Source: Trichosphaerium sp. ATCC 40318 (Eukaryota > Discosea > Flabellinia > Trichosidae). From it: 64,000 nucleotides of DNA. Within the stretch, counting starts at the first letter, position 1. Each line of letters opens with the position of its first letter. Both the position numbers and the translations under genes were made by a program. Shown here one piece after another: positions 46,151-60,723 of this stretch. The stretch is from positions 248,001 through 312,000 of the forward strand of contig JALMLS010000320.1 in NCBI GenBank assembly GCA_038496445.1, written 5' to 3'. The notes under the pieces are model-generated. The model was not told the origin of the DNA, made no database searches, and worked only from the letters and a program-made list of their open reading frames with translations.

Positions 46151-48093
46151 ATGCATTTTTTAGCTGTTGCACCTTTTATATCATTGCTGGTGTACGCAAA
46201 CGCGCAATCATACCTATACGACCCTGGAACAGTTGTATCATGTAACGTCGGATGCCTGAACATATCTTCTGCGTATACGTGGTGGAGCTATCCACCAATG
46301 GATATACATACAGAAGTTACAGGTAGATTGCAACACGGGGAATACGACGGTTGCGAACTTAAAACAAGGCGGGCTGATATTTCAAGTACGTCTTTATATG
46401 ACGTCGAAACAAAGACAAGGAGATATACGCTAAACAAGGGCAAAAAGCGGTTCATAGCCTCTATTTTTAGTGTTTGATGTCATTGCATAAAAAAGGAAAT
46501 ACCGTTCTACACTTACTAAATTATCCTTTTAGACGCTATAGTATATATAAGAGAAAGCGAGAGTACCTGTAGCACATTACAGGGACACATTATTCCTGTG
46601 CAAGTTGCAAAAGCTCAAGAAAATGGAGCAATAGGCTTCGTTGTAATGGTTGGTCCGTTGTAATACAATATCGATGAATACTAGCGATTTTTAATCAATT
46701 GTTAGATAAATACCCGGACTTAGAGCAAATGACTACAAGAACGCTAACAATACCAGTAGTATACATAATTGAAAACTCAACAAGTGATATGGATATTTGC
46801 AACAACTCCCTAATAACGTTTCATTATCCTTCTGCGAGAGGTAAAGTTGTTTTTTTTCGAAGAATTTCTTTCCAACGATTTTTGCCTCTATCATTCCTTC
46901 TGTTTGGCTATTGGCATTTATACAAGTAGTACTGATTTTGTTTTTGTAGTTTTAAAGGCTTTCAGGAAATTTAGGCATTTGTGGATGGCTTATGAAGTAG
47001 TTTTTCCGATATTGTTTTTTCTATATGCAATCTATGCTTGTCTTGTATTTATTGTTAGACAAATTCAGATGCAAAAAAATAAGGCTAGCCAAAGTGCAAA
47101 AGGCGATGGAGGTGTACTATTAAACATAACTCTCGTTGCCGTATTCATTGTGGCCGTAGGTAAATTCTTATTGAATAAACAAGTAAGCTCTTTGTTCTTT
47201 CTAAATTTGTTTCTTAGAACGTTTGATTCACGTCTCACTTGACACATACGGATACAACGGATCGAATATGCAATTTCTGCAAGTTTTTCACATACTTTCA
47301 GATGTATGTACTTTGTCTACTTTAGGGTTTACTGCAGCTTACTGGTAATAGATCATTTTGGTTTTTCTTCATTTTTTCTTGCTTATTTGGTTTTTCCGTT
47401 TAGGCTCCAGTCCGTGACGGACCACCATTTTTTTACTTCAAAACGTATACGCTTACTTACTTACGTATATACGTCGTTAATTGCAGTCGTTGTCATAACT
47501 ATACGAGTATTACAAGTTTCAACAAATGTGTACGCTTTCTCAATTCTTCTTTTGCTTTAAATTAATATACCAACTACTGTAGTGCAATTCCAGAGTTTTT
47601 GATACGAGCTATTCTTGGTGCTAATATTGTAATTTTAACTGTTTGTTTTTTGGTAAGCTTGTTTTGTTTAATGATTTCCGTATACTTACTTAAAAACAAG
47701 ATTGCTGGAACAGCAGTATACTTCAAGTTAAATAGCTTCACACACGTTGACCAAGACATGAATAAGGAGGCGTTGAGACGAGTACGTATTAAGGACTACA
47801 GGACCCACTAGCGTGAATACTTTTCTGATTATTTACCGTAGGTGACATACTGTGTGCTTGTGACAACGTTTGCTAGCCTTTGTTATACTGTCATTATTTC
47901 CTTTAAAGGAATTAAAAAACAGAACTACCTTTTTTGGCTTTACCTACAAAGAACTTTAGAATTAATATTCATCAGTTCAGTGTTCTCTTACTATGCACCT
48001 GTTTGGAGAATGATCTTACTTGTTACTAGACCTATAATACCACAACAAACAAGCCGTGTACCTACATTCTCAACAAAGGAATTACGTAATTAA
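46151..48093 (+). CDS. PA-domain multi-transmembrane protein
   Basis: The ATG at 46151 starts a signal peptide (MHFLAVAPFISLLVYANAQS). After an extracellular cysteine-bearing stretch (VVSCNVGCLNISS) comes a protease-associated (PA) domain over two exons: IVYIRESESTCSTLQGHI and VQVAKAQENGAIGFVVM, then TRTLTIPVVYIIENSTSD. From 46950 there are several transmembrane segments: MAYEVVFPILFFLYAIYACL, LNITLVAVFIVAVG, FLIRAILGANIVILTVCFLV, YCVLVTTFASLCYTVIISF and a last one near SSVFSYYAPVWRMILLV. Six or seven helices fit. PA domains bind peptides or guard proteases. A PA ectodomain on a seven-helix body suggests a receptor or sorting protein. No protease, RING or known receptor family motif was recognised. 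Exons in 47200-47600 are approximate. Confidence 0.65.
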
Positions 48094-48156
48094 TGTTACA
48101 ATAAAAAAGACTGTAAACATAAACAACCAAACTTAATATGAACAATATATTTACTT

Positions 48157-51750
<3,594 letters not shown>

Positions 51751-51942
51751 TCAAACCAAAAAAATACTTTATGGAAAGGGAATTTATGTGAGTCCTTGTT
51801 AAGCTTAACTACCCAACATTCACAAAACCTACCTTAGAAAGTATCTATTGTTACCACTGCAACTAATAATACGGTACAATACATACGAGATGGTAGCTAC
51901 GGTCTAGAAAAGTAAAAAAATAAAACACGTGATTGCTAACCG

Positions 51943-53016
51943 ATGCATTTTTTTTCATATTTCATTACTTTGGTTACCAACGGTTTTTTTGGCAGAGAAA
52001 TTCAGTCAATCCGTTTAAAAACAATTTATCAACGCAGCATGGAGAGTATGCTATCTACAAAGGACAAAAAAGACTTCTTTCCTACAGATACATCAGCTAA
52101 TATCAAACTTTTATACATGCCCACAGAGATATTAGCTTATTTACTCGAGTACACAGATCGCTCTGATAGATTTAAGGTATCTGAAAGCTGTAAACGATTA
52201 TCAGATATCATACACCATCACGTTGGATACAACAGCATTATAATAAGCTCGAGAGAAAGTTTTTCTCTTCTTCACAAAAACCCACTGTTAAAAAACACAA
52301 CTATCTGTCTTTATTGTTTCAGGCAAGCAACAGACAAAGATATTTCTTTTCTTTCTGGTGTTCAATCACTTGAAATGTTTGAGAACAACAGCATTACAGA
52401 CTCAGGCTTAGAACATATTTGTGGTGTAAGTCGCTTAATGGCGGTTAAATGTGCAGGTATTAATAACCCATTATTTTCACATGTGCTTACTTACTTGCAA
52501 TGCTTTTTAGGCATCACAGATGTAGGAATATCAAAGATTGCAAAGCACTTGAAATATTTGGTTCTGCATCGATGTGAGCAAGTGACAAATGAGGGTCTAC
52601 GATCACTCGCAGGAGTTCCAAATGTCAGTTTAAATCATTCACTTATTACGGATGATGTTTTGTCTTGTTTGTCAGGTGTTCACACCATTGAGTTATATGG
52701 TTGCAAATATATAACAGACAAAGGTATTTCAGCTCTGAGAGGTGTACATTCAATCAATTTGGATGGTACAGCTGTGACGGACAAGGGGGTTTCAGCTTTA
52801 GCTGGCGTACATACAATATGTCTTGCTTGGTGTAAGGGTATCAATGGTGAATGTATGAAAAGTCTCTCAAATGCATACGAGGTCAATTTATCAAGAACAG
52901 ATGCAACAGATGATTGGCTTGTTCCGCTTGCCAATGTCAAAGAAGTGTACATTTTCCGTTGTGACAACATAACAGATGAAGGAGTAAAAGTGCTTAAAGG
53001 AAGTGTGTACAGATAA
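51943..53016 (+). CDS. F-box / leucine-rich-repeat protein
   Basis: A single-exon gene of 357 residues from the ATG at 51943. The in-frame ATG at 52039 (MESMLSTKDKK) would remove a hydrophobic leader that its paralogues lack, so it may be the real start. The F-box lies at residues ~62-100 (LLYMPTEILAYLLEYTDRSD). Eight to ten repeats of the GVHTI type follow (GVQSLEMFENNSITDSGLEH, GVHTIELYGCKYITDKGISA, VKEVYIFRCDNITDEGVKVL). It is divergent to the PI-kinase gene with a 192-base spacer that contains CACGTG at 51925. Expected role: SCF substrate adaptor. Confidence 0.87.
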   Translation: MHFFSYFITLVTNGFFGREIQSIRLKTIYQRSMESMLSTKDKKDFFPTDTSANIKLLYMPTEILAYLLEYTDRSDRFKVSESCKRLSDIIHHHVGYNSIIISSRESFSLLHKNPLLKNTTICLYCFRQATDKDISFLSGVQSLEMFENNSITDSGLEHICGVSRLMAVKCAGINNPLFSHVLTYLQCFLGITDVGISKIAKHLKYLVLHRCEQVTNEGLRSLAGVPNVSLNHSLITDDVLSCLSGVHTIELYGCKYITDKGISALRGVHSINLDGTAVTDKGVSALAGVHTICLAWCKGINGECMKSLSNAYEVNLSRTDATDDWLVPLANVKEVYIFRCDNITDEGVKVLKGSVYR

Positions 53017-53221
53017 AGATTTGGTTAAATCTACCAACTAGGTACTAAACAGCAAACCAAATCAAAAAACAAGAAACTTTCAGGAATAGCAAACAAAACG
53101 GTCAGAACTTCTTGCAAACAACAATAATAAAGTCTTGAAAAAAAAACCCACTACTACTTTATTTAGACATAAAAAATCTTGCTTATTTTTTTTTGGTTTT
53201 TGTTCTGCAAACTCTAAGTAA

Positions 53222-56200
53222 TTACTTTGGAAACTTTTCTACTCCTGCCATGCCATCTGTTGGGTAGAAAACAATATTACTTTGTTTTCCCTTTTTGAAA
53301 GAGCATAATTTCTGGGCTTTGACCTAGAGTAGAACAAACTTGTTAGCACTGGGAAGTGGTTTCATAAAAAGCAAGAACTGTTATAATAATAAAAAGGCTA
53401 AAAGTCGTACAGAATCAAAAGTTAGTTTTGCTGACTTGTCTTCACTCTTTGCGCTCTTTGTACGCCATACATTGTAGTCAATTCTAAAAATTTTACTTAC
53501 ATTGAGATGAAATGTATTTGATTAAAAAAAGTACGTACGTATCACTAAAGTTAACAGGTACGTTCATATCTAGGCCGTTACAAGCTAAAATAACCGATCC
53601 AACAAACTCAGAGTACTTATCTTCGCCTATGAGATGTTTAGAGTACAGAACTTTAACTACCAATAAAAACAAGCCGGAAAAAGAAAAAAAAAAAGAAATT
53701 ACGTACCACCAACACCAAGGTCAAGAACAATGTCTGGATGTGGACTATTCATGTGTACAACAACGTATGAGTCATTATGTGGTGACAACCTTTAAAAATA
53801 AAGTTAACACCACTTCCATCGCTTCACCTCTTCAAAAAGGTTTCTAAGGCGTTAAATAAAAAAAACACATCACGTACGAAATAGATTTAATACTTGCGAG
53901 AGGTGTTGCGCCCTTTTTAGCCTTGAATTTACCAGGGTATGCCTTGTAGATATTATTCTCTGTAACAATAATACAACGCTTATCCAATTTATTGCTAGGT
54001 ACCAGTAAGCATAAAGAATAAAAAAATGAGTAAATATACCTGGTATTGGCCTTAAGTGCAACAGCAGAGAATAAAACATTTTGATCATCTGTACGACAAA
54101 CATCAGTAAAGGTATGGCCACCAAAAGATTGAATTGCTGTGACGTACTGTACTTAACAAAGTACGATTGCATTTGCTTAATGTATGTCGACTTAGATGGG
54201 TTATCATCGAGAGCCATGTAGTCACCATAGAATTTTCTTGTAAGGCTACAAAGTAAGTTTAGTAAATTTGGGTAACTTTCGAAAAAGTAGAAAAGCGTAC
54301 TTCCAAGCCTTTTGTTTGTACATTGCATCATAGGCTGCAACCTTCGTCCTCATCTCAATGACTACACCTTGGTCCAACGAATTAATCCATTGTACTGCTT
54401 GCCTAGATACAAGAATAATCAGAAGCTGGAAATAAAATCCCATAAAGAGTCTGAGAAAGCCTACCATGTTTTGTGTATCTTTTGAACGAGTGTGTTGGCG
54501 AGAGTAAGAACTTTTGGATGTTCTGGCCATACAGCGCCATCACCTAGACAGTAAAATATGAGCACAAGCCTAGTTACGAAGCCAAAAATAAACTAGTGGA
54601 ACGGAGCGTACCCCATCTAGATTCCTGCGATAGTTTATCTTCAAACGCTTTTGACACATCAACAAGCCATTTCCTAGACTATAAAAGGATTCTGTAAGCG
54701 AAATGACAACATAAGGAAGGAGAAAAAGTGTTTCGAAAAAAAAGTTAAACGTACACGGTATTTTCTGTAGAACAAGGATAGCTTGATGGCAGCCTTACGC
54801 TTGGACCATTTATTTCTTGCCAAGAAACCACGAATAGTCTTTTGACATAGTATGATAATTTTAGGCATGTGCTTTTCACGTTCTTCTTCCAAACTGAACA
54901 ACTAAGGCCGCATGTAAGTCAATTAAATCTAACCAAAAAAAACAAGTTGAAAAAAAGAAACAAACACGTACAGTCTTTGGATTGCGGATAAACACCTTTG
55001 TTTTACCGAAACGATATTCATCCTCTGGTAAATTCATATGCTTAATTATAGCCTCACATCCATCTTTCTCAGATCCTTGCCATTGTGGCCATGTTCCTGG
55101 GCAAATCATCTTGTATCTACGAACAAACCTACAAAAATAATCAGCATTGACTCAAGAGCTATCTTGTTAAAACATTTGCTCAATGTACCTAGTGTATGTC
55201 TGTCTGTTTGCAAAACCAGCTCTTCTTACTCTGATATTCTCTAATAGACCCAAGTATCTAATTTGATGCTTTACTCTCTCTTCATCAAGTTTTCCTGGAC
55301 GTTTCTCATCATTAGGCTTAACACATCGAACGTAATGAGGAGAACAGACAAGTAGCGTATCAATCAATTCACTGAGTGCATTCTAAAGTAACAAACACAT
55401 GAGAACCACGAACAAACTTATTTCTATACCTTGAACTGAGTAGCAGATGTAGGAGGTCTCTTTCTTTTGTTTCTAATGTTAATCTCTGGGAAAACATCCT
55501 TTACTAGTGTGAGCTCACTAGTTTGTGCAGCGCTAATAAGATCGTTGAAGAAGGTATCTTTGTTCTTCTCCAAGAATCCTTTAACTACATAGTCAACCTA
55601 CAAAAGGATGAGCAAAATTAAAACGCATTTTTCGTACTTCTCCAGCGTAGTGCTTCAATCTGAAGGCATCTCTTGGTATCGCTGTATTTTTACTTGACTC
55701 CCAAGAGTCAAAGTGAGGATGTTTGCCAAAGTTTCTTCAATTAGAGTAAGATAAAAGACAAGAATATTGATCAAAAACAGTACCTGTTTAATTTTTCGAG
55801 TAAGCTGTCATCAGTGAATTCCGACATTAAACAGCACTCGTCCATGTACGAAATGATACCTTGAGGTTTCTAAAAGAAGGTATAAGCTAGCTATAAAAGA
55901 TAACCAACCCACCTTCTCAATAAGATCACAAATGACTTGATTGTTAAAGTACTCAACAGGAGTCCATTCAATACCCTTTTTTTCGATTGTTAATAGATAC
56001 TAGAGTAAAAAAAAACCTCACCTCTCTGAGGTACTCTTCTTGCTCAGTCTTCAATGTAAGCTCGATAAATACTTGTTGTAACTTTTCATTACACAAGTTG
56101 ATACAAAATTGCTCAAAGGAGTTGTTCTAGATGTTGTAAGATAGATAACAAACATGTTAAAAGTTGTTACCTCGAAAATTTCGAAACCATAGATATCAAG

Positions 56201-57971
56201 AATACCAATACTCAATAGATCTCCTGTAGCTTTAATACTCTGGTTTATCTTTCCAACTATCCACAAAAACATTCTATCATATAGTCCTTTAGCCAAGGCA
56301 TCACGTGTAAATTGAGCCTTAAAGAAAGTTAATTGTAGTTCGCTAGCTAGTATTTTTAGCATTCTGCGGCTAGCATACCCCAGTAATATCCAATGGCACG
56401 TTAATGACAGATGTCACACGACCGCCACCACCAGTAATAGTTCTACTACATAAAGCACGCAATAAAGTGTCTGTATCACATTTTAAGCACTTTGCAGCTT
56501 TTTCAACAACTACAAAAAAAATAAGTAAAAAACCGATAGAATTCCGTAGAATAGTTAGTGTTTTTGTGTTTACCGGACTTGTCTTTGATGGTTGCTCTGC
56601 CTTGTCCTGGGCAATGAGGGTCATCAATATACTCTACATTACCAACGTGAAGAATAAAAGCAATAACACGCCAGATCTGGTCTTGGTCTTCGGCAGAAAA
56701 ATTCAAAACTTTCATAGCAGCCTATTAAATAAGAATTAAATCACTTTTAGCTCCGTTGAACATCAAAGCCCGAAAAAAAAAAATGTTCAATTCCCTCCTT
56801 ACCTTCACTATTTTATGTTCTGTCACATCGTTAATACTACCAACTTTATAGCATTCACTCTTTTTCAAGAAGCAATAATCCTCCGGATTGCTTGTCAAGC
56901 CATATTCTCCTTTATCAAGGTTTGTTAATTTTAGAATAAATGAAAACACGTGGTTATAAAGAACTACCTAGTAATGAACCTCCCGCGGCCAGGAGTTGGT
57001 AAAAAATGTGAAAGCTTCTCTCTCCGACAGCTGGGTTAACAACACGAGATTTTTCAAGCAAATCTAGATTAAAAAAAAATGTCACAAACAGAAACTAGGC
57101 CCTAAAAAAAGACGTAATTAAAAAAAACATATCATCGTACAAGTGCTAATTTTTCCACCAACAGGAGCACCATTTCCTTCAAAATGTATCTCCATGTATT
57201 TACCAAACCTTGAACTATTGTCGTTCCTTATTGTTTTTGCATTACCAAAGGCTGGACGAAAAATAGCGATTAGTTTTTTGAACGTTATGAGATGGGACAA
57301 AAAAAAAGTTAAAACGCACCTTCAAGAATTGGATTACTCTTTAACAGTAAGTCCTTAATACGGTCCACTTCTGCAGAACTCGTACTGACCTTCGCGATGT
57401 AGTTCATGATAATTTTTGATGCCTCTGTTTTACCAGCGCCTGATTCGCCACTACCATTTCGTAAGCGTACTGCGTATTCTTTCAGTGGTACATACCTGAT
57501 GATAATACATTGATTTTCCATTCTTTGCAGCATAAAGCGGTATGCGTCATTGGCTAGCGCGTATCTAGCATTAATTGAGCATTTTGCCGAATTGTAGAGT
57601 GGGTTGTATCAAAAAATTGCGTACATGTGCGGCGAGCGTTCATACTTGTATTTTCCGCGATACTCATCGATGTCATTTTGCTACACGACCGTTGGTACAC
57701 AGGGTTTGCCTCAATTTTTCGAATAGAATAAAACGTACTGTAAACATGTTGAGCTGTTTGTACGGGTTAATACTGACTACTACATCACCAATGTATGTCT
57801 GAGCAGAAAAAAAAAGGTTAGCGGTTCGTTAAAACATAATAAAACTAAGCAGTAGCGTACGTAGATAAGGTCCTTTGCATAACGGACTTTGGTATTGTCG
57901 TAGACGGCGTCCTCTGTCAGCTCTTCAAGCAAAACGTAATCAGGTACGCCCTCTCCTTGTTTGACCTCCAT
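53222..57971 (-). CDS. Class I myosin heavy chain (motor, IQ, TH1 tail)
   Basis: The ATG at 57971 ([20 protein letters not shown]). The motor has all marks: P-loop [11 protein letters not shown], switch [16 protein letters not shown], switch [11 protein letters not shown], the relay and actin-binding regions ([20 protein letters not shown], then [19 protein letters not shown]), and the converter ([17 protein letters not shown]). Switch I with SNPILEAFGNAKT and the tail point to class I. One or two IQ motifs follow ([20 protein letters not shown]). The tail is a TH1 domain ([57 protein letters not shown]), which binds acidic phospholipids, and ends at FPK with no SH3 or coiled coil: a short-tailed myosin I. 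It moves membranes along actin. It has about 20 introns, many with the GTACGT donor. Confidence 0.93.
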
Positions 57972-58294
57972 TGCGTTCTAGTTCTTTGTAGTTTTGGTGA
58001 AAGTTCGATAAGAACTGCAGCGCTAGAACACAACTTAATATGAGAACTGTTTCGTGGTACACGTACACGTTTGCAAGTTTTATAATAAAAGCGCTGCTTA
58101 CGGCAAAAACTTCCCAAATTAAGATTTTAGTAGGCGAACTGCAAGCTGTCAGCATCCTCAAAACTCTTTACAGCACTACTACAAGACTTGATAAAACCGC
58201 TAAATCGTGTACGGGCTTGTAGAGCGCAGTACAAGGTCATTTACTGCGACATGTGTCAAGTTATTTCTTTTACATTCCGTTCGATTGTAGCAGG
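57972..58294. promoter_or_regulatory. Divergent spacer between myosin I and ankyrin genes
   Basis: 323 bases between start codons facing away from each other. It must contain both promoters. No recognisable element apart from AT-rich tracts. The overlapping ORFs (57940-58222) show no family features. Confidence 0.4.
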
Positions 58295-60518
58295 ATGGCA
58301 AACGACATGAATGCGCTTGATAAATTATTGAGATCACCAGAGGTTACAATTGAGTCTATTGAAGCCGTTATGGCAAAAGTATCTCCTAACACTCAATTAC
58401 CGTTGATGAGAGGTTCCAAACTCGCATATTAATCCGTTTACGTGTTATTAGGATGGATATCACCATTACTGCTCACAATTAAAGTAAATGGGCCATCTTG
58501 TGACGCCATTGTTGCCTATTTGCTTGAGAAAGGAGTGCGTTACGAGAATAATGTAAAACACCGCTGACTTGGTGGAGGCAAACCCTGATGTTGGTGACTC
58601 CAAAGGTACACGTGCCTTGCGGACGCATTATATAAGGTTAATGAACAAAAAGGAAATACGCCACTGCTACAAGCCGCCATGTGGAATAACGACGCTGTTA
58701 TAACGCGCTTAGTGAAGCAGAACGCAGATGTCACAACAAAAACACGTTTTGGTGACACTTGTATTCACAAGGCACTAACACGAACTTGTTACTCCTATCT
58801 AACAGCAACTCGTGCAGTTGATGTCTAGTCCACAATCAAAACCTTCAAAAGAGTGCATATCTTTGCTAGTATCTAAAGGTGCTTCCCTCACAGCACAAAA
58901 TAAGGTCGGAGATACACCACTGATAAAGGCGGTAAGGTACAAACGCGGTACCAGTCTTTGTTGAATAAACTCACACAGAAGTCAGGCAAGGAAACCTACA
59001 AGGAGTCATTGTACTATGCGATATAGCAAAATCAAATACATCAAGCGACGCTGATTGTTTGGCTCTGCTTGATACTAGAAACAAGAAAGGTTATTCTCCA
59101 GTTCATGAAGCAGCAATTTGGGGGCACTTGGATATCTTAAAACATCTTCTGGACAACGGTAAAACGCTCTTTTTTGCTGGACAACTGACATGACTCTAAT
59201 AGGCTTTGATGTTAACTGTACAGATGCAGACCAAAATAGACCCCTCCACCTTGCTGGTATACCAATGGTAACTCTACTATTAAGGCTAAATGCATCTTAG
59301 ATAACAGGAAATTGAACCCTAGACAACCAATGGCGGCACGTCTAGCTTGTGTTCGTGTACTGCTAGAAAAAGGTGCAGATGTCAATGCTGTAAACATTCT
59401 TGGTAATACAGCACTTCATTGCGTTGAAGGAACTGTAGAAGTTGCTCATGAAGTTATAAAGCAAGGATTTGATTTAACTCTAAAGAATGTCGAAGGTGAT
59501 ACGCCATTACTGGCACACCTCAAGGTACAAACAAAGTATTCCTTGATTTTGTTTTTATTCAAAAAAAAAAAAAAAAAGATTGTATTTCTAACCTGCTTCA
59601 AGGCTTCTAAGCTCAATATCCATGTTATTGATGCGCTTATACGCACTATGAAGGAAAAGAAAATAGAGCTACCTTATGACATCATGGGCACGTGGGAAAG
59701 CAACACTCAAGGTGTGATTTAAAAAAGCGCTTTTTTAAAAGAGATTTCTTACGTGCTTTTAGATACTTTACTGCACTTACTAGCTCAATATGACATGGCA
59801 GACACATTGTCAATTATTCTGGGGTCGGGATCTCTCGAAATCACGCAGGTTGGCGACATGAAAAACACAAATGGTGAAACAGTTGCAGATGTTTCTTTAC
59901 GGGAACATAGCGTCTTCTCTCTTCTCTCTCTTTTGCGTGCTGGAATCAAAATTGACTCAGAAAGTGTTAAAAAGTATGTAAATAGTGATGGAGAGACAAT
60001 ACTATACACTGCAATACGTTCCCTAGCTTCTGAAGAAGGCACGTCATTTGTCGTGAAAAATTTTTTCTTATTTGAATATTCTTACGCTCACATTGATGTG
60101 AATAGACTTGGAGACTCTTATTAGTAGTGGTATGGATGTAAACGCTTCTAAACCAAACATGGACGGGTTCTCTGATGGCGGGTTAGTGACTTTGTAGTTG
60201 AAACAGGCAAATGCTTTCCTAATCCTAATATGTGCCACATTTAGACAGCCAGTACATACAGCTTCACAGTGTGATCATGTAGACGCTTTACGCGTACTAG
60301 TATCTCATGGAGCCTCAGTTAACTCACAAAACAATTTTAACAAGAATACTCCTCTACATATTGCTGTAGAGTTTAAGAATGAGAAAGCTACTGTTTGGTT
60401 ATTAAAGAATGGTGCAGACTCAAAGTTAAAGAATGCTCGGGATCTTGACGCACTTGAAAATTCACCATCGACTTGCTTTCCAGAAAGCATTGTATCTATG
60501 TTCTCTAAGGAGTCATAG
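58295..60518 (+). CDS. Ankyrin-repeat protein
   Basis: The ATG at 58295 (MANDMNALDKLLRSPEVTIE). At least ten ankyrin units are spread over many exons: GNTPLLQAAMWNNDAVITRL, GDTPLIKA, GYSPVHEAAIWGHLDILKHL, RPLHLA, ACVRVLLEKGADVNAVNILG, GNTALHCVEGTVEVAHEVIK, DTLLHLLAQYDMADTLSII, PVHTASQCDHVDALRVLVSH and NTPLHIAVEFKNEKATVWLL, ending at CFPESIVSMFSKES. No other domain was seen, so it is probably a binding scaffold. Exons between 58930 and 59330 and 60050-60250 are short and their joins uncertain. It is divergent to myosin I, which does not by itself imply a link. Confidence 0.8.
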
Positions 60519-60723
60519 AAAAAAGACATTAAAAGGTGTTTAATAATCAGTCTAAAAAAAGTGGCGAGCCATGACGTTTTTTCTTTTTATATGCTCTTGT
60601 GACCGCCGCTAGCACAATTCTTGCACCGTTCGCCGATTTATGAGCTAAAAAGAATAAAACGTCACGAAACGTAGTCAAAAGTGTTCGATCGTAAGTATTA
60701 TCTCTGGTCTTTAGTAGGACGCA

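Noticed and set aside
59560-59580. Long A run (16 A) as a possible retroposition tail
   Set aside because: It lies within an intron of the ankyrin gene with no target-site duplication visible.
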